The notes under the pieces: model-generated
Databases searched by the model: none
Seen by the model: only the letters and a program-made list of their open reading frames with translations
Told to the model about the DNA's origin: nothing
Part shown: positions 36,182 to 50,100 of the stretch, in pieces
Position numbering within the stretch: the stretch's first letter is position 1
Layout of the letters: the number at the start of each line of letters is the position of its first letter
Translations under genes and position numbers: made by a program
Source of the DNA: Liolophura sinensis
Lineage: Eukaryota; Mollusca; Polyplacophora; Chitonida; Chitonidae
Direction of reading: 5' to 3'
Assembly: GCF_032854445.1 (NCBI RefSeq)
Contig: NW_027018086.1
Coordinates: 1 to 64,000, forward strand
DNA: 64,000 nt

Positions 36182-38377
36182 AAATCTTTGGGCTAAGCCC
36201 ATTTAACTCACCCAGCAATTGCCTTACTTCTAAGTGCAAGACAATCTCAATGTCTTTATCTACGTGTAGAAAAACCACAGCAAGTGTACATGAAAAACAC
36301 AAGGTACTTTACACAGTCTGCTGTAAAAAGTACAACTGAACACTGACCCACTTCAGTAAGGTGCCAAAAGATTCGGAATTGAGCCAGGCATCGGCAGCTG
36401 TTGACAAATTGCAAATTTCCCCGGTTTCCATGGAGTAAGAGCCGTTGCTACGCACGTTATTATGACATAAATGATCATTCAATTGTCGCTACAGCCAAAA
36501 GTATTGGTCGGAGAGCAACGCGGATTGCACCATTCGATTTTTCGTCACAAAATACGTCGGATTAGCCTCTTACTAGTAGCACTGGAACAGTTTTACCACT
36601 TTTGCATTTTTACCTGGTCTTTTTGTTAATTGAAACCGGCTACACTGTACTCTGTACAATCGCGACTGGTCATTACTATATTCAACTTTTGACTATATGT
36701 TATGTGCCCTTCGGTAGCCCAGAAGACGTCAAATCTTTGGGCTAAGCCCATTTAACTCACCCAGCAATTGTCTTACTTCTAAGTCCAAGACAATCTCAAT
36801 GTCTTTATCTACGTGTAAAAAAACCACACCATTTGTACATAAAAACACAAGGTACTTGATACAGTCTGCTGTAAAAAGTACAACTGAACACTGACCCACA
36901 TTTATAAGGTGCCAAATGATGCGGAATTGGGCCAGGCATCGGCAGCTGTTAAAAAATTGCAAATATCCCTGGTTTCCATGGAGTAAGAGCCGTTGCTGGG
37001 CACGTGATTATGACATCAATGATCAATGAATTATCGCCACAGCCAAAAGTATTGGTCAGAGAGCAACGCGGTTTGCACCATTCGATTTCTCGTCACAAAA
37101 TACGTCGGATTAGCCTCTTACCAGCAGCACTGGAACAGTTTTTCCACTTTTGCATTTTTGCCTGGTCTTTTTGTTAATTGAAATCGGCTACACCGTACTC
37201 TGTACAATCGCGACTGGTCATTACTATATTCAACTTTTGACTATAAGTTATGTGCCCTTCAGTAGCCCAGAAGACCTGAAATCTTTGGGCTAAGCCCATT
37301 TAACTCACCCAGCAATTGCCTTACTTCTAAGTGCAAGACAATCTCAATGTCTTTATCTACGTGTAGAAAAACCACACCATTTGTACATGAAAAAACACAA
37401 GGTACTTGATACAGTCTGCTGTAAAAAGTACAACTGAACACTGACAAACTTCAGTAAGGTGCAAAAAGATTCGGAATTGACCCAGGCATCGGCAGCTGTT
37501 GACAAATTGCAAATTTCCCTGGTTTCCATGGAGTAAGAGCCGTTGCTACGCACGTGATTATGGCATAAATGATCATTGAATTGTCGCTACAGCCAAAAGT
37601 ATTGGTCGGAGAGCAACGCGGATTGCACCATTCGATTTCTCGTCACAAAATACGTCGGATTAGCCTCTTACTAGTAGCACTGGAACAGTTTTTCCACTTT
37701 TGCATTTTTGCCTGGTCTTTTTGTTAATTGAAACCGGCTACACTGTACTCTGTACAATCGCGACTGGTCATTACTATATTCAACTTTTGACTATAAGTTA
37801 TATGCCCTTCGGTAGCCCAGAAGACGTCAAATCTTTGGGCTAAGCCCATTTAACTCACCCAGCAATTGTCTTACTTCTAAGTCCAAGACAATCTCAATGT
37901 CTTTATCTACGTGTAGAAAAACCATACCATTTGTACATGAAAAACACAAGGTACTTGATACAGTCTGCTGTAAAAAGTACAACTGAACACTGACCCACTT
38001 TAGTAAGCTGCCAAAAGATTTGGAATTGAGCCAGGCATCGGCAGCCGTTGAAAAATTGCAAATTTCCCTGGTTTCCATGGAGTAAGAGCCGTTGCTGGGC
38101 AAGTGATTATGACATAAATGATCATTCATATGTCACTACAGCCAAAAGTATTGGTCGGAGAGCAGCGCGGTTTGCACCATTCGATTCGTCGTCACAAAAT
38201 ACGTCGGATTAGCCTCTTACCAGCAGCACTGGAACAGTTTTTCCACTTTTGCATTTTTGCCTGGTCTTTTTGTTAATTGAAATCGGCTACACTGTACTCT
38301 GTACAATCGCGACTGGTCATTACTATATTCAACTTTTGACTATAAGTTATGTGCCCTTCGGTAGCCCAGAAGACGTC
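36182..38377. repeat. Array segment with two hybrid monomers
   Basis: Starts: 36,182 N/Y, 36,731 A/G, 37,279 R, 37,829 T. The first begins as N (GTGCAAG, CAGCAAGTGTACATG) and ends as Y (AAGATTCGG, GCACGTTATTATG). The second begins as A (GTGTAAAAAAACC) and ends as G (CACATTTATAAGG, GGGCCAGG, ATGAATTATCGCC). This is the join between the 8-mer domain to the left and the pentamer domain to the right. Confidence 0.87.
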
Positions 38378-41300
38378 AAATCTTTGGGCTAAGCCCATTT
38401 AACTCACCCAGCAATTGTCTTACTTCTAAGTCCAAGACAATCTCAATGTCTTTATCTACGTGTAAAAAAACCACACCATTTGTACATAAAAACACAAGGT
38501 ACTTGATACAGTCTGCTGTAAAAAGTACAACTGAACACTGACCCACTTCAGTAAGGTGCCAAAAGATTCGGAATTGAGCCAGGCATCGGCAGCTGTTGAA
38601 AAATTGCAAATTTCCCTGGTTTCCATGGAGTAAGAGCCGTTGCTGGGCAAGTGATTATGACATAAATGATCATTCAATTGTCACTACAGCCAAAAGTATT
38701 GGTCGGATAGCAACGCGGATTGCACCATTCGATTTCTCGTCACAAAATACGTCGTATTAGCCTCTTACTGGTAGTACTGGAACAGTTTTTCCACTTTTGC
38801 ATTTTTACCTGGTCTTTTTGTTAATTGAAATCGGCTACACTGTACTCTGTACAATCGCGACTGGTCATTACTATATTCAACTTTTGACTATAAGTTATGT
38901 GCCCTTCGGTAGACCGGAAGACGTCAAATCTTTGGGCTAATCCCATTTAACTCACCCAGCAAATGTCTTACTTCTAAGTCCTAGACAATCTCAATGTCTT
39001 TATCTACGTGTAGAAAAACCACACCATTTGTACATAAAAAACACAAGGTACTTGATACAGTCTGCTGTAAAAAGTATAACTGACCACAGACCCACATGAA
39101 TAAGGTGCCAAAAGATGCGGAATTGAGCCAGAAATCGCCAGCTGTTGAAAAATTGCAAATTTCCCTGGTTTCCATGGAGTAAGAGCCGTTGCTGGGCACG
39201 TGAATATGGACATCAATGATCATTCAATTTTAGCTACAGCCAAAAGTATTGGTCGGAGAGCAACGCGGTTTGCACCAATCGATTTCTCGTCACAAAATAC
39301 GTCGAATTAGCCTGTTACTAGCAGCACTGGAACAGTTTTTCCACTTTTGCATTTTTGCCTGGTCTTTTTGTTAATTGAAATCGGCTACACTGTACTCTGT
39401 ACAATCGCGACTGGTCATTACTATATTCAACTTTTGACTATAAGTTATGTGCCCTTCGGTAGCCCAGAAGACCTGAAATCTTTGGGCTAAGCCCATTTAA
39501 CTCACCCAGCAATTGCCTTACTTCTAAGTGCAAGACAATCTCAATGTCTTTATCTACGTGTAGAAAAACCACAGCAATTGTACATGAAAAACACAAGGTA
39601 CTTGACACAGTCTGCTGTAAAAAGTACAACTGAACACTGACCCACTTCAGTAAAGTGCCAAAAGATGCGGAATTGAGCCAGGCATCGGCAGCTGTTGAAA
39701 AATTGCAAATTTCCCTGGTTTCCATGGAGTAAGAGCCGTTGCTGGGCACGTGATTATGACATAAATGATCATTCAATTGTCACTACAGCCAAAAGTATTA
39801 GTCCGAGAGCAACACGGATTGCACCATTCGATTTCTCGTCACAAAATACGTCGGATTAGCCTCTTACCAGCAGCAAACTGGAACAGTTTTTTCCACTTTT
39901 GCATTTTTACCTGGTCTTTTTGTTAATTGAAATCGGCTACACTGTACTCTGTACAATCGCGACTGGTCATTACTATATTCAACTTTTGACTATAAGTTAT
40001 GTGCCCTTCGGTAGCCCAGAAGACGTCAAATCTTTGGGCTAAGCCCATTTAACTCACCCAGCAATTGTCTTACTTCTAAGTGCAAGACAATCTCAATGTC
40101 TTTATCTACGTGTAGAAAAACCACACCATTTGTACAAAAAAAAACACAAGGTACTTGATACAGTCTGCTGTAAAAAGTACAACTGAACACTGACCCACTT
40201 TAGTAAGCTGCCAAAAGATTTGGAATTGAGCCAGGCATCGGCAGCCGTTGAAAAATTGCAAATTTCCCTGGTTTCCATGGAGTAAGAGCCGTTGCTGGGC
40301 AAGTGATTATGACATAAATGATCATTCATATGTCACTACAGCCAAAAGTATTGGTCGGAGAGCAGCGCGGTTTGCACCATTCGATTCGTCGTCACAAAAT
40401 ACGTCGGATTAGCCTCTTACCAGCAGCACTGGAACAGTTTTTCCACTTTTGCATTTTTGCCTGGTCTTTTTGTTAATTGAAATCGGCTACACTGTACTCT
40501 GTACAATCGCGACTGGTCATTACTATATTCAACTTTTGACTATAAGTTATGTGCCCTTCGGTAGCCCAGAAGACGTCAAATCTTTGGGCTAAGCCCATTT
40601 AACTCACCCAGCAATTGTCTTACTTCTAAGTCCAAGACAATCTCAATGTCTTTATCTACGTGTAGAAAAACCACACCATTTGTACATAAAAAACACAAGG
40701 TACTTGATACAGTCTGCTGTAAAAAGTATAACTGACCACAGACCCACATGAATAAGGTGCCAAAAGATGCGGAATTGAGCCAGAAATCGGCAGCTGTTGA
40801 AAAATTGCAAATTTCCCTGGTTTCCATGGAGTAAGAGCCGTTGCTGGGCACGTGAATATGACATCAATGATCATTCAATTTTCACTACAGCCAAAAGTAT
40901 TGGTCGGAGAGCAACGCGGTTTGCCCCATTCGATTTCTCGTCACAAAATACGTCGGATTAGCCTCTTACCAGCAGCACTGGAACAGTTTTTCCACTTTTG
41001 CATTTTTGCCTGGTCTTTTTGTTAATTGAAATCGGCTACACTGTACTCTGTACAATCGCGACTGGTCATTACTATATTCAACTTTTGACTATAAGTTATG
41101 TGCCCTTCGGTAGCCCAGAAGACGTCAAATCTTTGGGCTAAGCCCATTTAACTCACCCAGCAATTGTCTTACTTCTAAGTCCAAGACAATCTCAATGTCT
41201 TTATCTACGTGTAAAAAAACCACACCATTTGTACATAAAAACACAAGGTACTTGATACAGTCTGCTGTAAAAAGTACAACTGAACACTGACCCACTTCAG

Positions 41301-43278
41301 TAAGGTGCCAAAAGATTCGGAATTGAGCCAGGCATCGGCAGCTGTTGAAAAATTGCAAATTTCCCTGGTTTCCATGGAGTAAGAGCCGTTGCTGGGCAAG
41401 TGATTATGACATAAATGATCATTCAATTGTCACTACAGCCAAAAGTATTGGTCGTATTAGCCTCTTACTGGTAGTACTGGAACAGTTTTTCCACTTTTGC
41501 ATTTTTACCTGGTCTTTTTGTTAATTGAAATCGGCTACACTGTACTCTGTACAATCGCGACTGGTCATTACTATATTCAACTTTTGACTATAAGTTATGT
41601 GCCCTTCGGTAGACCGGAAGACGTCAAATCTTTGGGCTAATCCCATTTAACTCACCCAGCAAATGTCTTACTACTAAGTCCTAGACAATCTCAATGTCTT
41701 TATCTACGTGTAGAAAAACCACACCATTTGTACATAAAAAACACAAGGTACTTGATACAGTCTGCTGTAAAAAGTATAACTGACCACAGACCCACATGAA
41801 TAAGGTGCCAAAAGATGCGGAATTGAGCCAGAAATCGCCAGCTGTTGAAAAATTGCAAATTTCCCTGGTTTCCATGGAGTAAGAGCCGTTGCTGGGCACG
41901 TGAATATGACATCAATGATCATTCAATTTTAGCTACAGCCAAAAGTATTGGTCGGAGAGCAACGCGGTTTGCACCAATCGATTTCTCGTCACAAAATACG
42001 TCGAATTAGCCTGTTACTAGCAGCACTGGAACAGTTTTTCCACTTTTGCATTTTTGCCTGGTCTTTTTGTTAATTGAAATCGGCTACACTGTACTCTGTA
42101 CAATCGCGACTGGTCATTACTATATTCAACTTTTGACTATAAGTTATGTGCCCTTCGGTAGCCCAGAAGACCTGAAATCTTTGGGCTAAGCCCATTTAAC
42201 TCACCCAGCAATTGCCTTACTTCTAAGTGCAAGACAATCTCAATGTCTTTATCTACGTGTAGAAAAACCACAGCAATTGTACATGAAAAAACACAAGGTA
42301 CTTGACACAGTCTGCTGTAAAAAGTACAACTGAACACTGACCCACTTCAGTAAAGTGCCAAAAGATGCGGAATTGAGCCAGGCATCGGCAGCTGTTGAAA
42401 AATTGCAAATTTCCCTGGTTTCCATGGAGTAAGAGCCGTTGCTGGGCACGTGATTATGACATAAATGATCATTCAATTGTCACTACAGCCAAAAGTATTA
42501 GTCCGAGAGCAACACGGATTGCACCATTCGATTTCTCGTCACAAAATACGTCGGATTAGCCTCTTACCAGCAGCAACTGGAACAGTTTTTCCACTTTTTG
42601 CATTTTTACCTGGTCTTTTTGTTAATTGAAATCGGCTACACTGTACTCTGTACAATCGCGACTGGTCATTACTATATTCAACTTTTGACTATAAGTTATG
42701 TGCCCTTCGGTAGCCCAGAAGACGTCAAATCTTTGGGCTAAGCCCATTTAACTCACCCAGCAATTGTCTTACTTCTAAGTGCAAGACAATCTCAATGTCC
42801 TTTATCTACGTGTAGAAAAACCACACCATTTGTACAAAAAAAAAACACAAGGTACTTGATACAGTCTGCTGTAAAAAGTACAACTGACCACAGAACCACA
42901 TGAATAAGGTGCCAAAAGATGCGGAATTGAGCCAGGCATCGGCAGCTGTTGACAAATTGCAAATTTCCCTGGTTTCCATGGAGTAAGAGCCGTTGCTACG
43001 AACTTTATTATGACATAAATGATCATTCAATTGTCGCTACAGCCAAAAGTATTGGTCGGAGAGCAACGCGGATTGCACCATTCGATTTCTCGTCACAAAA
43101 TACGTCGGATTAGCCTCTTACTAGTAGCACTGGAACAGTTTTTCCACTTTTGCATTTTTACCTGGTCTTTTTGTTAATTGAAACCGGCTACACTGTACTC
43201 TGTACAATCGCGACTGGTCATTACTATATTCAACTTTTGACTATATGTTATGTGCCCTTCGGTAGCCCAGAAGACGTC
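38378..43278. repeat. Higher-order repeat: pentamer A/T-C-N-X-C, about 1.8 copies
   Basis: Starts: 38,378 A/T, 38,926 C, 39,476 N, 40,028 X/T, 40,578 C, then 41,127 A/T, 41,626 C, 42,175 N, 42,727 X. Period is about 2,749 bp before the deletion in the second A/T copy. Shared private variants are GGTAGACCGGAAG, CAGCAAATGTCTTAC, AATCGCCAGCTG and CTTACTGGTAGTACTGG. The X/T hybrid in the first unit is a plain X in the second, so the duplicated tract ends inside this monomer or was later converted. Confidence 0.92.
41449..41460. repeat. Junction of a 49 bp deletion within the satellite
   Basis: At this point GGTCG is joined directly to TATTAG, making the host monomer (start 41,127) only 499 bp. 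The sister copy at 38,378 keeps the intervening 49 bp, bounded by GTCG at 38,702-38,705 and GTCG at 38,751-38,754. One GTCG is retained here. This is the signature of a deletion between 4-base direct repeats after the pentamer was duplicated. Confidence 0.93.
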
Positions 43279-45478
43279 AAATCTTTGGGCTAAGCCCATT
43301 TAACTCACCCAGCAATTGTCTTACTTCTAAGTCCAAGGCAATCTCAATGTCTTTATCTACGTGTAAAAAAACCACACCATTTGTACATGAAAAACACAAG
43401 GTACTTGATACAGTCTGCTGTAAAAAGTACAACTGAACACTGACCCACTTCAGTAAGGTGCCAAAAGATTCGGAATTGAGCCAGGCATCGGCAGCTGTTG
43501 ACAAATTGTAAATTTCCCTGGTTTCCATGGAGTAAGAGCCGTTGCTACGCACGTGATTATGACATAAATGATCATTCAATTGTCGCTACAGCCAAAAAGT
43601 ATTGGTCGGAGAGCAACGCGGTTTGCACCATTCGATTTCTCGTCACAAAATACGTCGGATTAGCCTCTTACCAGCAGCAACTGGAACAGTTTTTCCACTT
43701 TTGCCATTTTACCTGGTCTTTTTGTTAATTGAAATCGGCTACACTGTACTCTGTACAATCGCGACTGGTCATTACTATATTCAACTTTTGACTATAAGTT
43801 ATGTGCCGTTCGGTAGCCCAGAAGACGTCAAATCTTTCGGCTAAGCCCATTTAACTCACCCAGGAATTGTCTTACTTCTAAGTGCAAGACAATCTCAATG
43901 TCTTTATCTACGTGTAGAAAAACCAGACCATTTGTACAAAAAAAACACAAGGTACTTGATACAGTCTGCTGTAAAAAGTACAACTGACCACAGAACCACA
44001 TGAATAAGGTGCCAAAAGATGCGGAAACGAGCCAGGCATCGGCAGCTGTTGACAAATTGCAAATTTCCCTGGTTTCCATGGAGTAAGAGCCGTTGCTACG
44101 AACTTTATTATGACATAAATGATCATTCAATTGTCGCTACAGCCAAAAGTATTGGTCGGAGAGCAACGCGGATTGCACCATTCGATTTCTCGTCACAAAA
44201 TACGTCGGATTAGCCTCTTACTAGTAGCACTGGAACAGTTTTTCCACTTTTGCATTTTTACCTGGTCTTTTTGTTAATTGAAACCGGCTACACTGTACTC
44301 TGTACAATCGCGACTGGTCATTACTATATTCAACTTTTGACTATAAGTTATGTGCCCTTCGGTAGCCCAGAAGACGTCAAATCTTTCGGCTAAGCCCATT
44401 TAACTCACCCAGCAATTGTCTTACTTCTAAGTCCTAGACAATCTCAATGTCTTTATCTCCGTGTAGAAAAAAACACCATTTGTACATAAAAAACACAAGG
44501 TACTTGATACAGTCTGCTGTAAAAAGTACAACTGAACACTGACCCACTTCAGTAAGGTGCCAAAAGATTCGGAATTGAGCCAGGCATCGGCAGCTGTTGA
44601 CAAATTGCAAATTTCCCTGGTTTCCATGGAGTAAGAGCCGTTGCTACGCACGTTATTATGACATAAATGATCATTCAATTGTCGCTACAGCCAAAAGTGT
44701 TGGTCGGAGAGCAACGCGGATTGCACCATTCGATTTCTCGTCACAAAATACGTCGGATTAGCCTCTTACTAGTAGCACTGGAACAGTTTTTCCACTTTTG
44801 CATTTTTACCTGGTCTTTTTGTTAATATTGAAACCGGCTACACTGTACTCTGTACAATCGCGACTGGTCATTACTATATTCAACTTTTGACTATATGTTA
44901 TGTGCCCTTCGGTAGCCCAGAAGACGTCAAATCTTTGGGCTAAGCCATTTAACTCACCCAGCAATTGTCCTTACTTCTAAGTAAAAGACAATCTCAATGT
45001 CTTTATCTACGTGTAAAAAAACCACACCATTTGTACATGAAAAAACACAAGGTACTTGATACAGTCTGCTGTAAAAAAGTACAACTGAACACTGACCCAC
45101 TTCAGTAAGGTGCCAAAAGATTCGGATTGAGCCAGGCATCGGCAGCTGTTGACAAATTGCAAATTTCCCTGGTTTCCATGGAGTAAGAGGCCGTTGCTAC
45201 GCACGTGATTATGGCATAAATCATCATTGAATTGTCGCTACAGCCAAAAGTATTGGTCGGAGAGCAACGCGGTTTGCACCATTCGATTTCTCGTCACAAA
45301 ATACGTCGGATTAGCCTCTACTAGTAGCACTGGAACAGTTTTTCCACTTTTGCATTTTTGCCTGGTCTTTTTGTTATTGAAACCGGCTACACTGTACTCT
45401 GTACAATCGCGACTGGTCATTACTATATTTCAACTTTTGACTATAAGTTATATGCCCTTCGGTAGCCCAGAAGACGTC
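43279..45478. repeat. Array segment A-X-Y-A
   Basis: Starts: 43,279 A, 43,830 X, 44,379 Y, 44,929 A. X-Y-A also occurs at 10,371-12,015. A CTTTCGGCTAAG variant (G to C in the TGGGCT arm) appears at 43,836 and 44,385 and again in the Y copies at 54,804 and 58,649, so it marks a related sub-lineage. Small indels begin here, for example GTTAATATTGAAACC near 44,826 and TCTACTAG near 45,317. Confidence 0.86.
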
Positions 45479-47128
45479 AAATCTTTGGGCTAAGCCCATT
45501 TAACTCACCCAGCAATTGTCTTACTTCTAAGTCCAAGACAATCTCAATGTCTTTATCTACGTGTAGAAAAACCATACCATTTGTACATGAAAAACACAAG
45601 GTACTTGATACAGTCTGCTGTAAAAAGTACAACTGAACACTGACCCACTTCAGTAAGGTGCCAAAAGATGCGAAATTAAACCAGGCATCGGCAGCAGTTG
45701 AAAAATTGCAAAATTTCCCTGGTTTCCATGGAGTAAGAGCCGTTGCTGGGCACGTGATTATGACATAAATGATCATTCAATTGTCACTACAGCCAAAAGT
45801 ATTGGTCGGAGAGCAACGCGGTTTGCACCATTCGATTTGTCGTCACAAAATACGTCGGATTAGCCTCTTACCAGCAGCAACTGGAACAGTTTTTCCACTT
45901 TTGCATTTTTACCTGGTCTTTTTGTTAATTGAAATCGGCTACACTGCACTCTGTACAATCGCGACTGGTCATTACTATATTCAACTTTTGACTATAAGTT
46001 ATGTGCCCTTCAGTAGCCCAGAAGACGTCAAATCTTTGGGCTAAGCCCATTTAACTCACCCAGCAATTGTCTTACTTCTAATTCCAAGACAATCTCAATG
46101 TCTTTATCTACGTGTAGAAAAAACCAGACCATTTGTACATAAAAGACACAAGGTACTTGATACAGTCTGCTGTAAAAAGTACAACTGACCACAGACCCAC
46201 ATGAATAAGGTGCCAAAAGATGCGGAATTGAGCCAGGTATCGGCAGCTGTTGACAAATTGCAAATTTCCCTGGTTTCCATGGAGTAAGAGCCGTTGCTCG
46301 GCACGTGATTATGACATAAATGATCATTCAATTGTCACTACAGCCAAAGGTATTGGTCGGAGAGCAACGCGGTTTGCACCATTCGATTTGTCGTCACAAA
46401 ATACGTCGGATTAGCCTCTTACCAGCAGCACTGGAACAGTTTTTCCAATTTTGCATTTTTGCCTGGTCTTTTTGTTAATTGAAATCGGCTACACTGTACT
46501 ATGTACCATCGCGACTGGTCATTACTATATTCAACTTTTGACTATAAGTTATGTGCCCTTCGGTAGCCCAGAAGACGTCAAATCTTTGGGCTAAGCCCAT
46601 TTAACTCACCCAGCAATTGCCTTACTTCTAAGTCGAAGACAATCTCAATGTCTTTATCTACGTCTAGAAAAACCACACCATTTGTACATGAAAAACACAA
46701 GGTACTTGATACAGTCTGCTGTAAAAAGTACAACTGAACACTGACCCACTTCTGTAGAGTGCCAAAAGATTCGGAATTGAGCCAGGCATCGGCAGCTGTT
46801 GACAAATTGCAAATTTCCCTGGTTTCCATGGAGTAAGAGCCGTTACTGGGCACGTGATTATATCATAAATGATCATTGAATTGTCACTACAGCCAAAAGT
46901 ATTGGTCGGAGAGCAACGCGGTTTGCACCATTCGATTTCTCGTCACAAAATACGTCGGATTAGCCTCTTTCCAGCAGCACTGGAACAGTTTTTCCACTTT
47001 TGCATTTTTACCTGGTCTTTTTGTTAATTGAAATCGGCTACACTGTACTCTGTACAATCGCGACTGGTCATTACTATATTCAACTTTTGACTATAAGTTA
47101 TGTGCCCTTCGGTAGCCCAGAAGACCTC
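45479..47128. repeat. Array segment, three divergent monomers
   Basis: Starts: 45,479 T/N, 46,030 Z-like, 46,580 A-like. These copies carry unusual changes: GAAATTAAACCAGG near 45,672, TAAAAGACACAAGG near 46,141, CAGGTATCGG near 46,234, GTCGAAGAC near 46,632, CTACGTCTAG near 46,659, CTTCTGTAGAG near 46,749 and GATTATATCATAAATG near 46,855. They fit no neighbouring higher-order unit and resemble classes found again only near the right end. Confidence 0.83.
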
Positions 47129-50100
47129 AAATCTTTGGGCTAAGCCCATTTAACTCACCCAGCAATTGTCTTACTTCTAAGTCCAAGACAATCTCAATGT
47201 CTTTATCTACGTGTAGAAAAACCAGACATTTGTACATAAAAAAACACAAGGTACTTGATACAGTCTGCTGTAAAAAGTACAACTAAACACTGACCCACAT
47301 TTATAAGGTGCCAAAAGATGCGGAATTGGGCCAGGCATCGGCAGCTGTTAAAAAATTGCAAATATCCCTGGTTTCCATGGAGTAAGAGCCGTTGCTGGGC
47401 ACGTGATTATGACATCAATAATCAATGAATTATCGCCACAGCCAAAAGTATTGGTCGAAGACCAACGCGGTTTGCACCATTCGATTTCTCGTCACAAAAT
47501 ACGTCGGATTAGCCTCTTACCAGCAGCACTGGAACAGTTTTTCACTTTGCATTTTTGCCTGGTCTTTTTGTTAATTGAAATCGGCTACACTGTACTCTGT
47601 ACAATCGCGACTGGTCATTACTATATTCAACTTTTGACTATAAGTTATGTGCCCTTCAGTAGCCCAGAAGACCTGAAATCTTTGGGCTAAGCCCATTTAA
47701 CTCACCCAGCAATTGCCTTACTTCTAAGTGCAAGACAATCTCAATGTCTTTATCTACGTGTAGAAAAACCACACCATTTGTACATGAAAAACACAAGGTA
47801 CTTGATACAGTCTGCTGTAAAAAGTACAACTGAACACTGACAAACTTCAGTAAGGTGCAAAAAGATTCTGAATTGAGCCAGGCATCGGCAGCTGTTGACA
47901 AATTGCAAATTTCCCTGGTTTCCATGGAGTAAGAGCCGTTGCTACGCACGTGATTATGGCATAAATGATCATTGAATTGTCGCTACAGCCAAAAGTATTG
48001 GTCGGAGAGCAACGCGGATTGCACCATTCGATTTCTCGTCACAAAATACGTCGGATTAGCCTCTTACTAGTAGCACTGGAACAGTTTTTCCACTTTTGCA
48101 TTTTTGCCTTGGTCTTTTTGTTAATTGAAATCGGCTACACTGTACTCTGTACAATCGCGACTGGTCATTACTATATTCAACTTTTGACTATAAGTTATGT
48201 GCCCTTCGGTAGCCCAGAAGACCTGAAATCTTTGGGCTAAGCCATTTAACTCACCCAGCAATTGCCTTACTTCTAATTGCAAGACAATCTCAATGTCTTT
48301 ATCTACGTGTAGAAAAACCACACCAATTGTACATGAAAAACACAAGGTACTTGACACAGTCTGCTGTAAAAAGTACAACTGAACACTGACCCACTTCAGT
48401 AAGGTGCCAAAAGATGCGATTGAGCCAGGCATCGGCAGCTGTTGAAAAATTGCAAATTTCCCTGGTTTCCATGGAGTAAGAGCCGTTGCTGGGCACGTGA
48501 TTATGACATAAATGATCATTCAATTGTCACTACAGGCAAAAGTATTAGTCCGAGAGCAACACGGATTGCACCATTCGATTTCTCGTCACAAAAATACGTC
48601 GGATTAGCCTCTTACCAGCAGCAACTGAACAGTTTTTCCACTTTTGCATTTTACCTGGTCTTTTTGTTAATTGAAACCGGCTACACTGTACTCTGTACAA
48701 TCGCGACTGGTCATTACTATATTCAACTTTTGACTATAAGTTATGTGCCCTTCGGTAGCCCAGAAGACGTCAAATCTTTGGGCTAAGCCCATTTAACTCA
48801 CCCAGCAATTGTCTTACTTCTAAGTCCAAGACAATCTCAATGTCTTTATCTACGTGTAAAAAAACCACACCATTTGTACATGAAAAACACAAGGTACTTG
48901 ATACAGTCTGCTGTAAAAAGTACAACTGAACACTGACCCACTTCAGTAAGGTGCCAAAAGATTCGGAATTGAGCCAGGCATCGGCAGCTGTTGACAAATT
49001 GCAAATTTCCCTGGTTTCCATGGAGTAAGAGCCGTTGCTACGCACGTGATTATGGCATAAATGATCATTGAATTGTCGCTACAGCCAAAAGTATTGGTCG
49101 GAGAGCAACGCGGATTGCACCATTCGATTTCTCGTCATAAAATACGTCGGATTAGCCTCTTACTAGTAGCACTGGAACAGTTTTTCACTTTTGCATTTTT
49201 GCCTGGTCTTTTTGTTAATTGAAACCGGCTACACTGTACTCTGTACAATCGCGACTGGTCATTACTATATTCAACTTTTGACTATAAGTATATGCCCTTC
49301 GGTAGCCCAGAAGACGTCAAATCTTTGGGCTAAGCCCATTTAACTCACCCAGCAATTGTCTTACTTCTAAGTCCAAGACAATCTCAATGTCTTTATCTAC
49401 GTGTAGAAAAACCAGACCATTTGTACATAAAAAACACAAGGTACTTGATACAGTCTGCTGTAAAAAAGTACAACTGAACACTGACCCACATTTATAAGGT
49501 GCCAAAAGATGCGGAATTGGGCCAGGCATCGGCAGCTGTTAAAAAATTGCAAATATCCCTGGTTTCCATGGAGTAAGAGCCGTTGCTGGGCACGTGATTA
49601 TGACATCAATGATCAATGAATTATCGCCACAGCAAAAGTATTGGTCAGAGAGCAACGCGGTTTGCACCATTCGATTTCTCGTCACAAATACGTCGGATTA
49701 GCCTCTTACCAGCAGCACTGGAACAGTTTTCCACTTTTGCATTTTTGCCTGGTCTTTTTGTTAATTGAAATCGGCTACACTGTACTCTGTACAATCGCGA
49801 CTGGTCATTACTATATTCAACTTTTGACTATAAGTTATGTGCCCTTCAGTAGCCCAGAAGACCTGAAATCTTTGGGCTCAGCCCATTTAACTCACCCAGC
49901 AATTGCCTTACTTCTAAGTGCAAGACATCTCAATGTCTTTATCTACGTGTAGAAAAACCACACCATTTGTACATGAAAAACACAAGGTACTTGATACAGT
50001 CTGCTGTAAAAAGTACAACTGAACACTGACAAACTTCAGTAAGGTGCAAAAAGATTCGGAATTGACCCAGGCATCGGCAGCTGTTGACAAATTGCAAATT

